From: Rhizobacter sp. SG703
GTDB lineage: Bacteria > Pseudomonadota > Gammaproteobacteria > Burkholderiales > Burkholderiaceae_C
Assembly (NCBI RefSeq): GCF_012275445.1
Contig: NZ_JAAZQK010000001.1
Location: forward strand, 1 to 64,000
Length of the DNA stretch: 64,000 bases
Direction of reading: 5' to 3'
Shown: piece by piece, positions 29,640-40,005 of the stretch
Layout of the letters: each line of letters opens with the position of its first letter
How positions within the stretch are numbered: the stretch's first letter is position 1
Position numbers and translations under genes: made by a program
Notes under the pieces: generated by a model
What the model was told of the DNA's origin: nothing
The model's input: the letters and a program-made list of their open reading frames with translations, nothing else
The model's database searches: none

Positions 29640-31331
29640 CTACGGTTGTCGGCCCCGGCAGGCAGCGAACAGGTCGAGGTCGGCGCGGTAGACGCCCGTC
29701 TTCGCGCGCATGAAGCCCAGCACGCTCGGCACCAGGTTGTCGTGGCTCAGCGCGACGTCGCGCCGGCCTTGCAGGCAGCTCATCGCGACACCGGTCGCGG
29801 TCTCGGTCTGCGGCGCGAGCCACACCACCAGCGGCACGTGCTTCTGCTCGCGCGGCGCGATGCCGTAGGGCAGGCCGTGCAGGTAGAGGTTGTTCTCGCC
29901 GAGCGATTCGCCATGGTCCGACAGGTACAGCAGCGCCGGGTCGTAGCCGCCGGACTGCCGTCCGAGCCAGTCGATGGCCTGCCCGAGCACGCTGTCGGTG
30001 TAGGCGATGGAGTTGTCGTAGGCATTGAGCAGCTGCTGGCGGTCGCACTGCTGCAGCACGTTGGTCGTGCACTCCGGCATGAACGGCTTGCGGCCCGGCG
30101 GCGAGCGTTTCGAGTACGCCGGCCCGTGGCTGCCCATCTGGTGCAGCACCAGCACCACACCGCGCGCGCGGCGTTCGGCCGGCAGCGCGGCCAGCCGCTG
30201 GTCCAGCCCGTGCAGCAAGGCCTCGTCGAGGCATTCGCCACCGTCGCACAACCCGGCCGGCATCGGCGCGGCGCCGGGCGCCAGGCGGTACGCGTCGTCA
30301 TGCGGCACGCGTTCGCACAGGCCCTTGCAGCCGGCCTGGTTGTCCAGCCACAGCACCGCGAGGCCGGCATGCTGCAGCACGTCGAGCAGGTTCTCGAAGT
30401 CCTGGTCGCGCGATTCGTAGGCCTGCTTGCCCAGGTGCGAGAACATGCAGGGCAGGGAGGTGGCGGTGCTGGTGCCGCACGAGGTGACGTCGCTGAAGCT
30501 GACGACGCCATGCGCAGCCAGCGCCGGCGTGGTCGCCCGGCCGTAGCCGTTCAGCGCGAAGTGATCGGCCCGCGCCGTCTCGCCGACCACCAGCGCCAGC
30601 AGCAGCGGCTTCGCGCCTGGCGCCGGCGGCGCGAGCGCGACGTCGGTGCCAATCGCCACTGGCGGTCCGGCCGGGCGCGCGTTGGCGTCGTGCACCAGCA
30701 TGCCAAGCGCATAGAACGAGTTCAGCGGATTGATCTTGTAGCGCAGCGTGTTGTGGGTGCGCATCGTCGACGCGAGGTCGGCGAACAGCGCGCCGGCGAC
30801 GGCCACCATCACGACCACCGCGACCACCACGCCCACCAGGTTGCGACCCGCCTGCCGCAGCGCGCCCGGCGCCTGCAAGGGCCGGCGCCACAGCCAGGCC
30901 AGCGGCAGCAGCGCGATCACGATGACGCTCGCCGCCATGCGCAGGCTCAGCAGGTCGCGCGTCTCGCGCAGGTCGGTCTGCAGCACGTTGGTCATCATCG
31001 TGCTGTCGATCACGACGTTGTAGGTGCCCATGAAATGCGCACCGAAGGCGGCCGCCAGCAGGAAGAGGCCGATCGCCGGCTTGATGCTCCAGCGCCAGGC
31101 CAGCAGCGCGAGCACCAGCGTGGTCAGGCACGCGACGATGACGCCGAACGCGATGATGAACAGCGTGCCGCGCGGGCCCTGCATCTCGGGCAGCGCGTGC
31201 AGCGACTGCCACAGCGGCCAGTTCGCGAGGGCCGCGATCCACACGCCGGCCAGCACGGCCAGCGTCAGCGGATTCCAGGCGGAGCGGTTCGGAGTGCGAG
31301 GGAACAGTGCCCGGTTGCGGCCAAGGTGCAT
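29640..31331 (-). CDS. eptA: Lipid A phosphoethanolamine transferase (EptA/MCR family)
   Basis: 563 residues, family length 540-560. Five N-terminal transmembrane helices (about 20-190) anchor a periplasmic alkaline-phosphatase-fold domain. Zinc and catalytic motifs are complete: VGETARADHF, the Thr nucleophile in CGTSTATSLPCMF, VLHQMGSHGP and YLSDHGESLGE; six or more Cys fit the usual disulfides. It adds phosphoethanolamine to lipid A, lowering negative surface charge and polymyxin binding. A probable chromosomal gene, leading an operon with an ECF sigma factor 40 nt downstream. Confidence 0.9.
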   Translation of the reverse strand: MHLGRNRALFPRTPNRSAWNPLTLAVLAGVWIAALANWPLWQSLHALPEMQGPRGTLFIIAFGVIVACLTTLVLALLAWRWSIKPAIGLFLLAAAFGAHFMGTYNVVIDSTMMTNVLQTDLRETRDLLSLRMAASVIVIALLPLAWLWRRPLQAPGALRQAGRNLVGVVVAVVVMVAVAGALFADLASTMRTHNTLRYKINPLNSFYALGMLVHDANARPAGPPVAIGTDVALAPPAPGAKPLLLALVVGETARADHFALNGYGRATTPALAAHGVVSFSDVTSCGTSTATSLPCMFSHLGKQAYESRDQDFENLLDVLQHAGLAVLWLDNQAGCKGLCERVPHDDAYRLAPGAAPMPAGLCDGGECLDEALLHGLDQRLAALPAERRARGVVLVLHQMGSHGPAYSKRSPPGRKPFMPECTTNVLQQCDRQQLLNAYDNSIAYTDSVLGQAIDWLGRQSGGYDPALLYLSDHGESLGENNLYLHGLPYGIAPREQKHVPLVVWLAPQTETATGVAMSCLQGRRDVALSHDNLVPSVLGFMRAKTGVYRADLDLFAACRGRQP

Positions 31332-31401
31332 CCTGGGATTGTGCCCCCAAGGGGCGCCACCCGGCGGCCCGGCCAGGCGGGTTCAGCGGGGCGCGGCTGG
31401 G

Positions 31402-33072
31402 TCAATCCTCGGCTTCCACCTTCACTTCGGCCTCGGCCGGTGCGCCGCGTTCGCGCAGCGTCAGCGCGCCCGCCTGGCGGCCCGAGGCCTGCCCGAGCGC
31501 CGGCATCGCATTGCCGGCGTAGCGGCTGCGCAGTGCTTCGACGCGCTGCTGCAGCGGCTCGGCGTCGGCGATCTTCTCGTGGTGTCGCTGCAGCGTCATG
31601 CGCGCCATCTCGATCAGCTTGCCGTTCAGCGTGCGCTCGCCGTGCGCGAGCAGCAGCTGCACCGCGCCGCGGTGGTCGCCCGACAGCGTGTGCGACACCG
31701 CCTGTTCGGCCATCTCGTTGATGCGCTGCTGCGCATCGCGCACGCGCTGTGCGTGCGGCGGGTGGCTGGAGGCGGTGCGCGCCAGCAGCTCGGCCAGGCC
31801 TTTCGCGCTCGCGAAGCGCAGCGCCAGCGCGTCGACCCAGTCGTCGGCACCGTCCAGGTTCAGCTCGGCGGCGGTGAGCTGCGACACCATCGCCAGCATG
31901 TTGCAGGCCGCCTCGACGTCGAGGCCGGGATCGCGCAGGTCGCGCGTGATCTCGCGCACCGCGGCGATGGCCGCGCCGAGCTGCTTCTGCAGCATCAGGT
32001 TGAACACCTCGACGACCGCGGCGAAGCGCTGCAGGCGCCGGCTTTGCGGCACCTTCTGCAGCGCATGCAGCAGGTTGTCGAGGCAGCGCTGCAGGCCCTT
32101 CGAATCGCGCTGGTGGAAGCGCGTGAAGGCCAGCAGCACCAGCGTCTGGTAGTCGAACATCTTCGAGCTGATGCCGACCGAGGCAGCGCGCTCCAGCATG
32201 CGGCCGGCTTCGTCGCGGTCGCCCATGTAGAAGGCCAGCATGCCGTGCTTCTGCAGCCGGCTGATCGAGCCGGGCGTCAGCGCGGTGGCGCGCTTGTAGG
32301 TGTCCAGCGCACTCTGCAGGTCGCCTTGCTCGACCTGCACGCGGCCCATCACGTCGTACGCGTCGACGAAGCTCGGGTGCTCGCCGATCAGGCTTTCCAG
32401 CGTGCGCAGCGCCGGCCCCGTCTGGCCGGCATCGAGCTGGCTGCGCGCGATGCCCAGCCGCGCCCACGGGATCGCGCCGGTCTTCTGCACTTCCTCGAAC
32501 ATCTGGCGCGCCTCGGCGTGCTTGCCGACGCGCAGCAGCAGTTCCGAGCCGATGCGCGCGGCGTACAGCCAGTACGGCCCGCGCTGCTCGAAGCGGGCGG
32601 CGCACAGCGCCGCGCCGCGCTCGAAGTCGCCTTCCTCGATCGCGAGGAAGATCTCGCCGAGCGATTTCTTGCGCCGGCGCGCCTGCATCAGGCGTTCGCC
32701 GAGCGCGGTCGCGGTGTGGGGTTTCAGCAGGTAGCTGTCGAGCGCCGATTCGGCGGCATCGGCCACCAGCGCGTACGAGGCTTCGCTGGTGACGATGATG
32801 AAGACGGTGGACAGTGGCAGCAGCTGGTTGCGCCGCAGGTCGTCGAGCAGGTTCTGGCCGGAGTAGCCGGTGGCGCTGAAGCTGTGCTCGCACAGCACCA
32901 CGTCGAACGGGCGGGCCTCCAACTGCTTGCGGGCGTCTTCGATGCGGCCGCATTGCACGACCGTGCCGACGCCGAAATCGCGCAGCTGGGCGGAAAGAAT
33001 GCTGCGCGAGGTCGGGTTCGGGTCGATGACCATGGCCCGGCACTGCGCAATGTCACGGTCGAGCGGGGCCAT
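31402..33072 (-). CDS. Receiver domain-TPR protein with Glu at the phospho-acceptor position
   Basis: 556 residues. Residues ~10-130 form a CheY-like receiver (CRAMVIDPNPTSRSIL; the switch Thr in FIIVTSEAS; the Lys in SYLLKPHT). Where the phosphorylated Asp normally stands the sequence is FDVVLCEHSFS, with Glu62. The remaining ~420 residues are tetratricopeptide-like helical repeats (EEGDFERGAAL, VEQGDLQSALDTYKRATALTPGS and others) with an acidic tail. No DNA-binding domain. It is likely a protein-protein scaffold or phosphorylation-independent regulator. It lies just after dnaJ, and its start codon is inside a strong hairpin. Confidence 0.8.
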   Translation of the reverse strand: MAPLDRDIAQCRAMVIDPNPTSRSILSAQLRDFGVGTVVQCGRIEDARKQLEARPFDVVLCEHSFSATGYSGQNLLDDLRRNQLLPLSTVFIIVTSEASYALVADAAESALDSYLLKPHTATALGERLMQARRRKKSLGEIFLAIEEGDFERGAALCAARFEQRGPYWLYAARIGSELLLRVGKHAEARQMFEEVQKTGAIPWARLGIARSQLDAGQTGPALRTLESLIGEHPSFVDAYDVMGRVQVEQGDLQSALDTYKRATALTPGSISRLQKHGMLAFYMGDRDEAGRMLERAASVGISSKMFDYQTLVLLAFTRFHQRDSKGLQRCLDNLLHALQKVPQSRRLQRFAAVVEVFNLMLQKQLGAAIAAVREITRDLRDPGLDVEAACNMLAMVSQLTAAELNLDGADDWVDALALRFASAKGLAELLARTASSHPPHAQRVRDAQQRINEMAEQAVSHTLSGDHRGAVQLLLAHGERTLNGKLIEMARMTLQRHHEKIADAEPLQQRVEALRSRYAGNAMPALGQASGRQAGALTLRERGAPAEAEVKVEAED

Positions 33073-33100
33073 CCCACCATATCGGTCGGGTGGGATGGCC
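33067..33100 (-). terminator. Hairpin after dnaJ that includes the start codon of the receiver-TPR gene
   Basis: Perfect 12-bp stem GGCCATCCCACC / GGTGGGATGGCC with a 10-nt loop, 27 bp after the dnaJ stop. On the minus strand the second arm contains the ATG of the receiver-TPR gene. It may act as a dnaJ terminator, as a structure that hides the next start codon, or both; there is no T-run. Confidence 0.6.
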
Positions 33101-33127
33101 GCTTGAGCGCCGGCCGCGCCGGGCGCT

Positions 33128-34282
33128 TTACTTGAACAGGTCTTTCACGTGATCGGTCCAGCTCTTGGCATTCGGAGAATGCTTGCCGCCCGACTTGTTG
33201 AAGGACTCGTCCAACTCTTTCAGCAGCTTGCGCTGGTGCTCGGTCAGCTTGACCGGTGTCTCGACGCTGATGTGGCAGTACAGGTCGCCCGGGTAGCTGG
33301 AGCGCACGCCCTTGATGCCCTTGCCGCGCAGCCGGAAGGTCTTGCCGTGCTGCGTGCCTTCGGGCAGCTCGATCTCGGCCTTGCCGCCCAGCGTCGGCAC
33401 TTCGATGCCGCCGCCCAGCGCCGCCAGCGTCAGCCCGACCGGCACGGTGCAGTGCAGGTCGTCGCCGTCGCGCTCGAAGATCTCGTGCTGCTTGATGCGG
33501 ATCTCGATGTACAGGTCGCCGGCCGGCCCGCCGTTGGTGCCCGGCTCGCCGTTGCCGGCCGAGCGGATGCGCATGCCTTCGTTGATGCCGGCGGGGATCT
33601 TCACCTCCAGCGTCTTGGTCTTCTTGATCTTGCCCTGGCCGTGGCAGGTGACGCACGGCTCGGGAATGATCTTGCCGGTGCCGTGGCAGTGCGGGCAGGT
33701 CTGCTGGATGCTGAAGAAGCCCTGGCGCATGTGCACCGTGCCGGCGCCGTTGCAGCTCGGGCAGGTCTTCGCGCTGGTGCCGGGCTTGGCGCCGCTGCCG
33801 TGGCAGGTCTCGCACTCTTCCCAGCTCGGGATGCGGATCTGCGTTTCCTTGCCGCGCGCCGCCTCCTCGAGCGTGATCTCCATCGCGTAGCTCAGGTCGC
33901 TGCCGCGGAACACCTGCTGGCCGCCGGCGCCGCGGCGCTGGCCGCCGCCCTGGCCGCCGAAGATGTCGCCGAAGATGTCGCCGAAGGCCTCGGCGAAGCC
34001 GCCGAAGCCTTCGCCGCCCTGGCCGCCCGGACGGAAGCCGCCGGCGTTCGGGTCGACGCCGGCATGGCCATACTGGTCGTAGGCCGCGCGCTTCTGCGCG
34101 TCCGAGAGCATCTCGTAGGCCTCCTTGACCTCCTTGAACTGCTCTTCGGACTTCTTCGCCCCGTCGCCCTGGTTGCGATCGGGGTGGTGCTTCATGGCCA
34201 GCTTGCGGTAGGCCTTCTTGATGTCCTCGTCGGACGCGTTCTTCGCGACGCCGAGGATTTCGTAGTAGTCACGCTTTGCCAT
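33128..34282 (-). CDS. dnaJ: Chaperone protein DnaJ (Hsp40)
   Basis: 384 residues; E. coli DnaJ has 376. Co-chaperone that stimulates DnaK ATPase and delivers unfolded clients. J domain 1-70 with HPD at 33-35, a Gly/Phe-rich region (about 75-125, including [16 protein letters not shown]), four CxxCxGxG zinc repeats ([32 protein letters not shown]) and the C-terminal substrate-binding domains. It follows dnaK by 78 bp. Confidence 0.97.
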   Translation of the reverse strand: MAKRDYYEILGVAKNASDEDIKKAYRKLAMKHHPDRNQGDGAKKSEEQFKEVKEAYEMLSDAQKRAAYDQYGHAGVDPNAGGFRPGGQGGEGFGGFAEAFGDIFGDIFGGQGGGQRRGAGGQQVFRGSDLSYAMEITLEEAARGKETQIRIPSWEECETCHGSGAKPGTSAKTCPSCNGAGTVHMRQGFFSIQQTCPHCHGTGKIIPEPCVTCHGQGKIKKTKTLEVKIPAGINEGMRIRSAGNGEPGTNGGPAGDLYIEIRIKQHEIFERDGDDLHCTVPVGLTLAALGGGIEVPTLGGKAEIELPEGTQHGKTFRLRGKGIKGVRSSYPGDLYCHISVETPVKLTEHQRKLLKELDESFNKSGGKHSPNAKSWTDHVKDLFK

Positions 34283-34307
34283 GGGTGCTCATGCTTGAAA
34301 TGCAAAT

Positions 34308-34337
34308 CCCCCGTGCGCCTGTGACAGCCCACGGGGG
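34308..34337 (-). terminator. Hairpin between dnaK and dnaJ
   Basis: Perfect 8-bp stem CCCCCGTG / CACGGGGG with a 14-nt loop, followed on the minus strand by ATTTGCATTT. It stands just after the dnaK stop, and probably reduces read-through so that less dnaJ than dnaK is made. Confidence 0.6.
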
Positions 34338-34360
34338 TACCGCTCAGCGAACCGCCGGGC

Positions 34361-36319
<1,959 letters not shown>

Positions 36320-36356
36320 GTGGTTCTCCTGAATTCCGAAAATCTTGATGTGTTCG

Positions 36357-36384
36357 AGTTGTGGATAAGTCGGGCCGTTTCAAG
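36357..36384 (-). promoter_or_regulatory. Sigma-32-like heat-shock promoter of dnaK
   Basis: CTTGAA (-35, perfect) followed after 14 nt by CCACAACT, 6 of 8 matches to the CCCCATNT heat-shock -10. It sits 38 bp before the dnaK ATG. Confidence 0.6.
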
Positions 36385-36417
36385 GGGCCGGGCTTGTGGA
36401 CAGCCGCCTGGCTTGCG

Positions 36418-36942
36418 CTACTTCGGTGCGGCCACCGTGACCAGCGCCGGGCGCAGCACGCGGTCGGCGATCAGGTAGCCCTTCTGCAGCACGGCCACGA
36501 CGGTGTTGGCCTCCTGCTCCGCCGGCACCATGCTGATGGCCTGGTGGTGGTGCGGATCGAACTTCGTGCTGGCCGGCGGGTTGATCTCGATCACCTTGCT
36601 GCGCTCGAGGGCCGCCGACAGCTGGCGCAGCGTGGCATGCACGCCTTCGAGCAGCTGCTCCGGCGTCGCCGCCTGGATCGCGATCGCGGCTTCCAGGCTG
36701 TCCTTCACCGGCAGCAGGCTGTCGGCGAAGCCTTCGACCGCGAACTTGCGGGCCTTGGCAATTTCTTCTTCCGAGCGGCGGCGGATGTTTTCGGTCTCGG
36801 CCTTGGCGCGCAGGTAGGCGTCGGACATCTCGGCCAGGCGGGCCTCCAGCGTCGGCTCGGCCGCTGGCGCGGCGGCAGCGCCAGCGTTGTCGGCCGGCGT
36901 CTCAAGTCCTTGATCTTGCGATGAATTTTCTGGATTTTGCAT
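36418..36942 (-). CDS. grpE: Nucleotide exchange factor GrpE
   Basis: 174 residues. Releases ADP from DnaK. A disordered Ala-rich N-terminus is followed by the long dimerising helix ([21 protein letters not shown]) and the head domain with [13 protein letters not shown], the GrpE signature, and [16 protein letters not shown]. The ATG of MQNPENSS is preceded by AGGA at 8 nt; an in-frame ATG nine codons upstream lacks such a site. It lies upstream of dnaK on the same strand with its own heat-shock-like promoter. Confidence 0.95.
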   Translation of the reverse strand: MQNPENSSQDQGLETPADNAGAAAAPAAEPTLEARLAEMSDAYLRAKAETENIRRRSEEEIAKARKFAVEGFADSLLPVKDSLEAAIAIQAATPEQLLEGVHATLRQLSAALERSKVIEINPPASTKFDPHHHQAISMVPAEQEANTVVAVLQKGYLIADRVLRPALVTVAAPK

Positions 36943-36967
36943 GGGTGGATCCTGTCGAATGGCGCGC

Positions 36968-36995
36968 ATATTGGCGCTTTGTCCCGCGTTTCAAG
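36968..36995 (-). promoter_or_regulatory. Sigma-32-like heat-shock promoter of grpE
   Basis: CTTGAA (-35, perfect) followed after 14 nt by GCCAATAT, 6 of 8 matches to the heat-shock -10. It lies about 26 bp before the grpE ATG; the same 6+14+8 geometry is seen before dnaK. Confidence 0.6.
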
Positions 36996-37088
36996 AGGGG
37001 CTTTCAAAATAATGCAGGCCCCCGCGCTGGAAGGCACGTGGGAGCGGCTGGCGCAAAGGCAAGGGCGGGCGTGCCGCGCCGAGGGTTA

Positions 37089-37517
37089 CTAGGGATCGAT
37101 GCTGGCGCTCCAGCGGTCCCAGTCCGCCAACTGGCGGCGGTCTCGCTTGGTCGGCCGTCCTTGCTCGATCGCCAGCGCCGGTTCGGCGGCCAGCTTGCGC
37201 TGCCGCGCCGCCTCGTCGCGCCGGGCGATGCTCTCGGCCGTCTCCTCGTACAGCGCCTGCGCGACCGGTGCCGGTCCGCGCTGGTGGCTGAGCGCCAGCA
37301 CGACGATGCTGCGGGTCACCGGGCCCTGGCGCATCTCGAGGCGGTCGCCGGGCTTCAGTTCGCGCGCCGGCTTCGCGGCCTGGCCGTTCACCTGGATGCG
37401 ACCCTTGTCGATCTCCTGCGTCGCGAGGCTGCGGGTCTTGAAGAAACGGGCGGCCCACAACCATTTGTCGAGCCGCACGCCGGCGTCGTCGGGTGTGCTG
37501 GAAGGTGTCTTCGCCAT
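37089..37517 (-). CDS. hslR: S4-domain RNA-binding heat-shock protein Hsp15 (HslR)
   Basis: 142 residues; E. coli Hsp15 has 133. Binds stalled 50S subunits carrying nascent chains. The S4 domain spans VRLDKWLWAARFFKTRSLATQ to GQAAKPARELKPGDRL; the C-terminal half is highly charged and basic, ending with RPTKRDRRQL, as in HslR. It lies immediately upstream of grpE-dnaK-dnaJ, consistent with a heat-shock locus, and 54 bp after the tctE stop. Confidence 0.88.
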   Translation of the reverse strand: MAKTPSSTPDDAGVRLDKWLWAARFFKTRSLATQEIDKGRIQVNGQAAKPARELKPGDRLEMRQGPVTRSIVVLALSHQRGPAPVAQALYEETAESIARRDEAARQRKLAAEPALAIEQGRPTKRDRRQLADWDRWSASIDP

Positions 37518-37571
37518 GAACGGTTCGGGGGGGCGGGCGCGCAGTGATCGGGCACCCAGTGTAGGCAGGAA

Positions 37572-39122
37572 TCAGGCGGGCGGCGGCTCGGTTGCCGGCC
37601 GGAAGCGCACCGTGGCATCCAGGCCGGCGAGGCGTCCGGCGTACTGCCGGTTCGCCAGCTCGATGGTTGCGCCGACCGAGTTGCAGATCTCGCGGCAGAT
37701 CGACAGCCCGAGGCCGCTGCCCTGCGTCGGATGGCCGGTGTGGAACGGCTCGAACAGCCGCTCGCGCAGTTCGGGCGCGATGCCCGGGCCGCTGTCGCTG
37801 ATCAGCAATTCGGCGTTCGCGACCCGCAGCAGCAGCTCGCCGCGCTTCGGCGTCTCGCGGATCGCGTTGTGCAGCAGGTTGCGCAGCAGCTCGCGCACCA
37901 TCCACGCATGGCCGTGCACCAGCGTCGATTCGGCCTGCAGCTCGAAGTCGAGGTTGCGCTCGCCGATCAGCGGCGACAGGTCCAGCGCCACCTCGCGCGC
38001 CAGCGCGCCCAGGTCGGCGGTGGCCGGCTCGGGCTGGCCTTGCACCTGCTCGACCTTGGCCAGCGCGAGCATCTGGTTGGCGAGCCGGATCGCCCGGTCG
38101 ACGGTGGCATGCATCGCCGGCAAGGCCGCGCTTGCATCCTTGCCGGGCGCGCACATCGCCGACTGCACCTGCGTCTTCAACACCGCCAGCGGCGTGCGCA
38201 GCTGGTGCGACGCGTCGCGCACGAACTGCCGCTGGTGCCCGTGCAGCCGCTGCAGCCGCTGCATCAGCTGGTTCACCGCGCCGAGCAGCGGCGACAGCTC
38301 GGTCGGCAGGTTGGGGTCGCTGACCGGCGACAGGTCGCGGTCGCTGCGCGATTCGAGCTGCGCGCGCAGCGCCTCGATCGGCCGCAGCGCATGGGCGACG
38401 ACGAACCACGTGATCAGCGCGACCACGCTGATCAGCAGCGCCTGGCGCACCAGCGTGTCCAGCAGGATCTGGCGCGCCAGGCGGCGCCGCACCTCCAGCG
38501 TTTCGGCGACCTGCACCAGCGCGACGCCACGCGCGTCGGGGCTCGCGACGGGCTGGTACAGCGCGGCGATGCGCACCGGCTCGCCGTGGAACTCGCCGTC
38601 GTAGAAATCGACCAGCGCGTCGTAGGCCGAGCGCTGCGGCGGTGTGCGCTCATAGGCGGGGAAGTCGGCATAGCCCGACAGGAACTCGCCGTTGAAGCCG
38701 CTGACGCGGTACATCATGCGGGCGTCGCCGTTGTCGAGCATCTCGAGCGCGTTGTACGGCAGCTCGACGCGCAGCTCGCCGCCCTTGATCGACAGCAGCT
38801 CGCCGATGTTGCGCGCCGAGCTGAGCAGCGTGCGGTCGTAGGCCAGCGTGATCGCGTCGAGCGCGCGCTGGTACAGGCTGATGGTGTCGAACGCGATGAA
38901 GCAGGCGATCGGCAGCACGATCCAACCCATCAACCGGCTGCGCAATGAATAGGATGACGACCCCTCGACCGACGGGTACGTCGGCCGCTCCCCCGGGGGG
39001 AGGGCGGGCGGGCCCGGGATCGGCCCGGCGCTCGGCCCGCCTTCGTGCTGCGATTCGCTCACTGGAATACCTTCGTGCTGCGCACCGCGGTATTCGCCCT
39101 TGGAGCGGTCCGGCGGGCTCAT
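37572..39122 (-). CDS. tctE: Sensor histidine kinase, TctE type
   Basis: 516 residues. A Pro/Gly-rich N-terminal extension (~50 residues) precedes TM1 (about 64-82), a periplasmic sensor domain and TM2 (about 230-250); then HAMP-like linker, the His-box RDASHQLRTPLAVL, and the ATPase boxes LLHNAIRETP, DSGPGI and GSGLGLSI. Its ATG overlaps the tctD stop (ATGA). It probably senses a tricarboxylate or similar acid outside the cell and phosphorylates TctD. The extension may be spurious: starts nearer TM1 would also work. Confidence 0.87.
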   Translation of the reverse strand: MSPPDRSKGEYRGAQHEGIPVSESQHEGGPSAGPIPGPPALPPGERPTYPSVEGSSSYSLRSRLMGWIVLPIACFIAFDTISLYQRALDAITLAYDRTLLSSARNIGELLSIKGGELRVELPYNALEMLDNGDARMMYRVSGFNGEFLSGYADFPAYERTPPQRSAYDALVDFYDGEFHGEPVRIAALYQPVASPDARGVALVQVAETLEVRRRLARQILLDTLVRQALLISVVALITWFVVAHALRPIEALRAQLESRSDRDLSPVSDPNLPTELSPLLGAVNQLMQRLQRLHGHQRQFVRDASHQLRTPLAVLKTQVQSAMCAPGKDASAALPAMHATVDRAIRLANQMLALAKVEQVQGQPEPATADLGALAREVALDLSPLIGERNLDFELQAESTLVHGHAWMVRELLRNLLHNAIRETPKRGELLLRVANAELLISDSGPGIAPELRERLFEPFHTGHPTQGSGLGLSICREICNSVGATIELANRQYAGRLAGLDATVRFRPATEPPPA

Positions 39123-39799
39123 GCGCCTTCAGCCGGGTCGGAGCGCAGCAGGTAGCCCAGGCCGCGCAGCGTGATCAGCGAGACGCCGGAGCCGGTCAGC
39201 TTCTTGCGCAGCCGGTAGGCCACCACCTCGATCGCCTCGAACTGGATGTCGGTCTCCATCGGAAACACGACGCGGAACAGCTTCTCCTTCGGCACCGCAT
39301 GGCCGGGGCGCGCGATCAGTGCCTTCAGCAAGGCCTGCTCGCGCGGCGTCACGTCGAACACCCGGCCGTCGAGGTAGAACGCGCCGGAGGCCACCTCGAG
39401 CGTCAGCGCGCCGCAGGCCAGTTCTTCCGATTCGTTGCCCGCGGTGCGCCGCAGCAGCGCGCGGATGCGGGCCTCGAGCTCGTCGAGGTCGAACGGTTTC
39501 GCGAGGTAGTCGTCGGCACCGGCGTTCAGCCCCAGCACCCGGTCGCCGACCGCGCCGCGCGCCGTCAGCACCACGATCGGCACGCGGATGCCCTCGGCAC
39601 GCGCCCGGTGCAGCACCTGCAGGCCGTCCAGCCCGGGGATCGTCAGGTCGAGCAGCGCCAGGTCGGGCGGTTGGTTGCGCAGCTGCTGCAGGGCATCGCT
39701 GCCGTTGTGCGCGACCGCCATGTCGAAGCCGCGCCGTTCGAGCGCCAGCTGCAGCGCCTGCGCCATCGCGAGGTCGTCTTCCACCAGCAGGAGTTTCAT
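39119..39799 (-). CDS. tctD: OmpR/PhoB-family response regulator, TctD type
   Basis: 226 residues. Receiver MKLLLVEDDLAMA with the acidic pair EDD at 7-9, phospho-Asp in LALLDLTIPG and the Lys in DDYLAKPFD; then a winged-helix C-terminal domain (EQALLKALIARPGHAVPKEKLF). It overlaps tctE by 4 nt and is divergent from the tctCBA transport genes, its likely target. The ATG is set by the receiver start; the open frame upstream is not conserved. Confidence 0.9.
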   Translation of the reverse strand: MKLLLVEDDLAMAQALQLALERRGFDMAVAHNGSDALQQLRNQPPDLALLDLTIPGLDGLQVLHRARAEGIRVPIVVLTARGAVGDRVLGLNAGADDYLAKPFDLDELEARIRALLRRTAGNESEELACGALTLEVASGAFYLDGRVFDVTPREQALLKALIARPGHAVPKEKLFRVVFPMETDIQFEAIEVVAYRLRKKLTGSGVSLITLRGLGYLLRSDPAEGA

Positions 39800-39853
39800 G
39801 GCCGCGAGTGTGCCTTGCCGCGCAAGGGGGTCGCGCCAGGGGCGAACCCGGCC

Positions 39854-39903
39854 TGACAGGCAGACGACAGCGCCATCGGCAGGGAATGACAGGCGTCTGA
39901 CAG
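39854..39903. promoter_or_regulatory. Candidate TctD binding sites: TGACAG repeats on an 11-bp phase
   Basis: TGACAG-type hexamers start at 39854 (TGACAG), 39865 (CGACAG), 39887 (TGACAG) and 39898 (TGACAG), so all spacings are 11 or 22 bp. OmpR-family regulators bind tandem direct repeats with one helical turn spacing. The array lies in the 206-bp divergent tctD/tctC gap, 55 bp from the tctD start and about 100 bp before tctC. Confidence 0.65.
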
Positions 39904-40005
39904 CCTGATGCCGCGACCCCAGGGCTTGCCCGGATGTAACCGGGCGCACCCTGCGCTCAGGATGGCGCCTCTGTTCCGTGCATCACCCTTCAAGGAGACC
40001 TATCC

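Noticed and set aside
29009-29660. ECF-type autoregulated promoter directly before the sigma gene (GAACGTCTAC near 29610)
   Set aside because: It would lie too close to the start codon and lacks a convincing -35; the sigma gene is more simply read from upstream of eptA.
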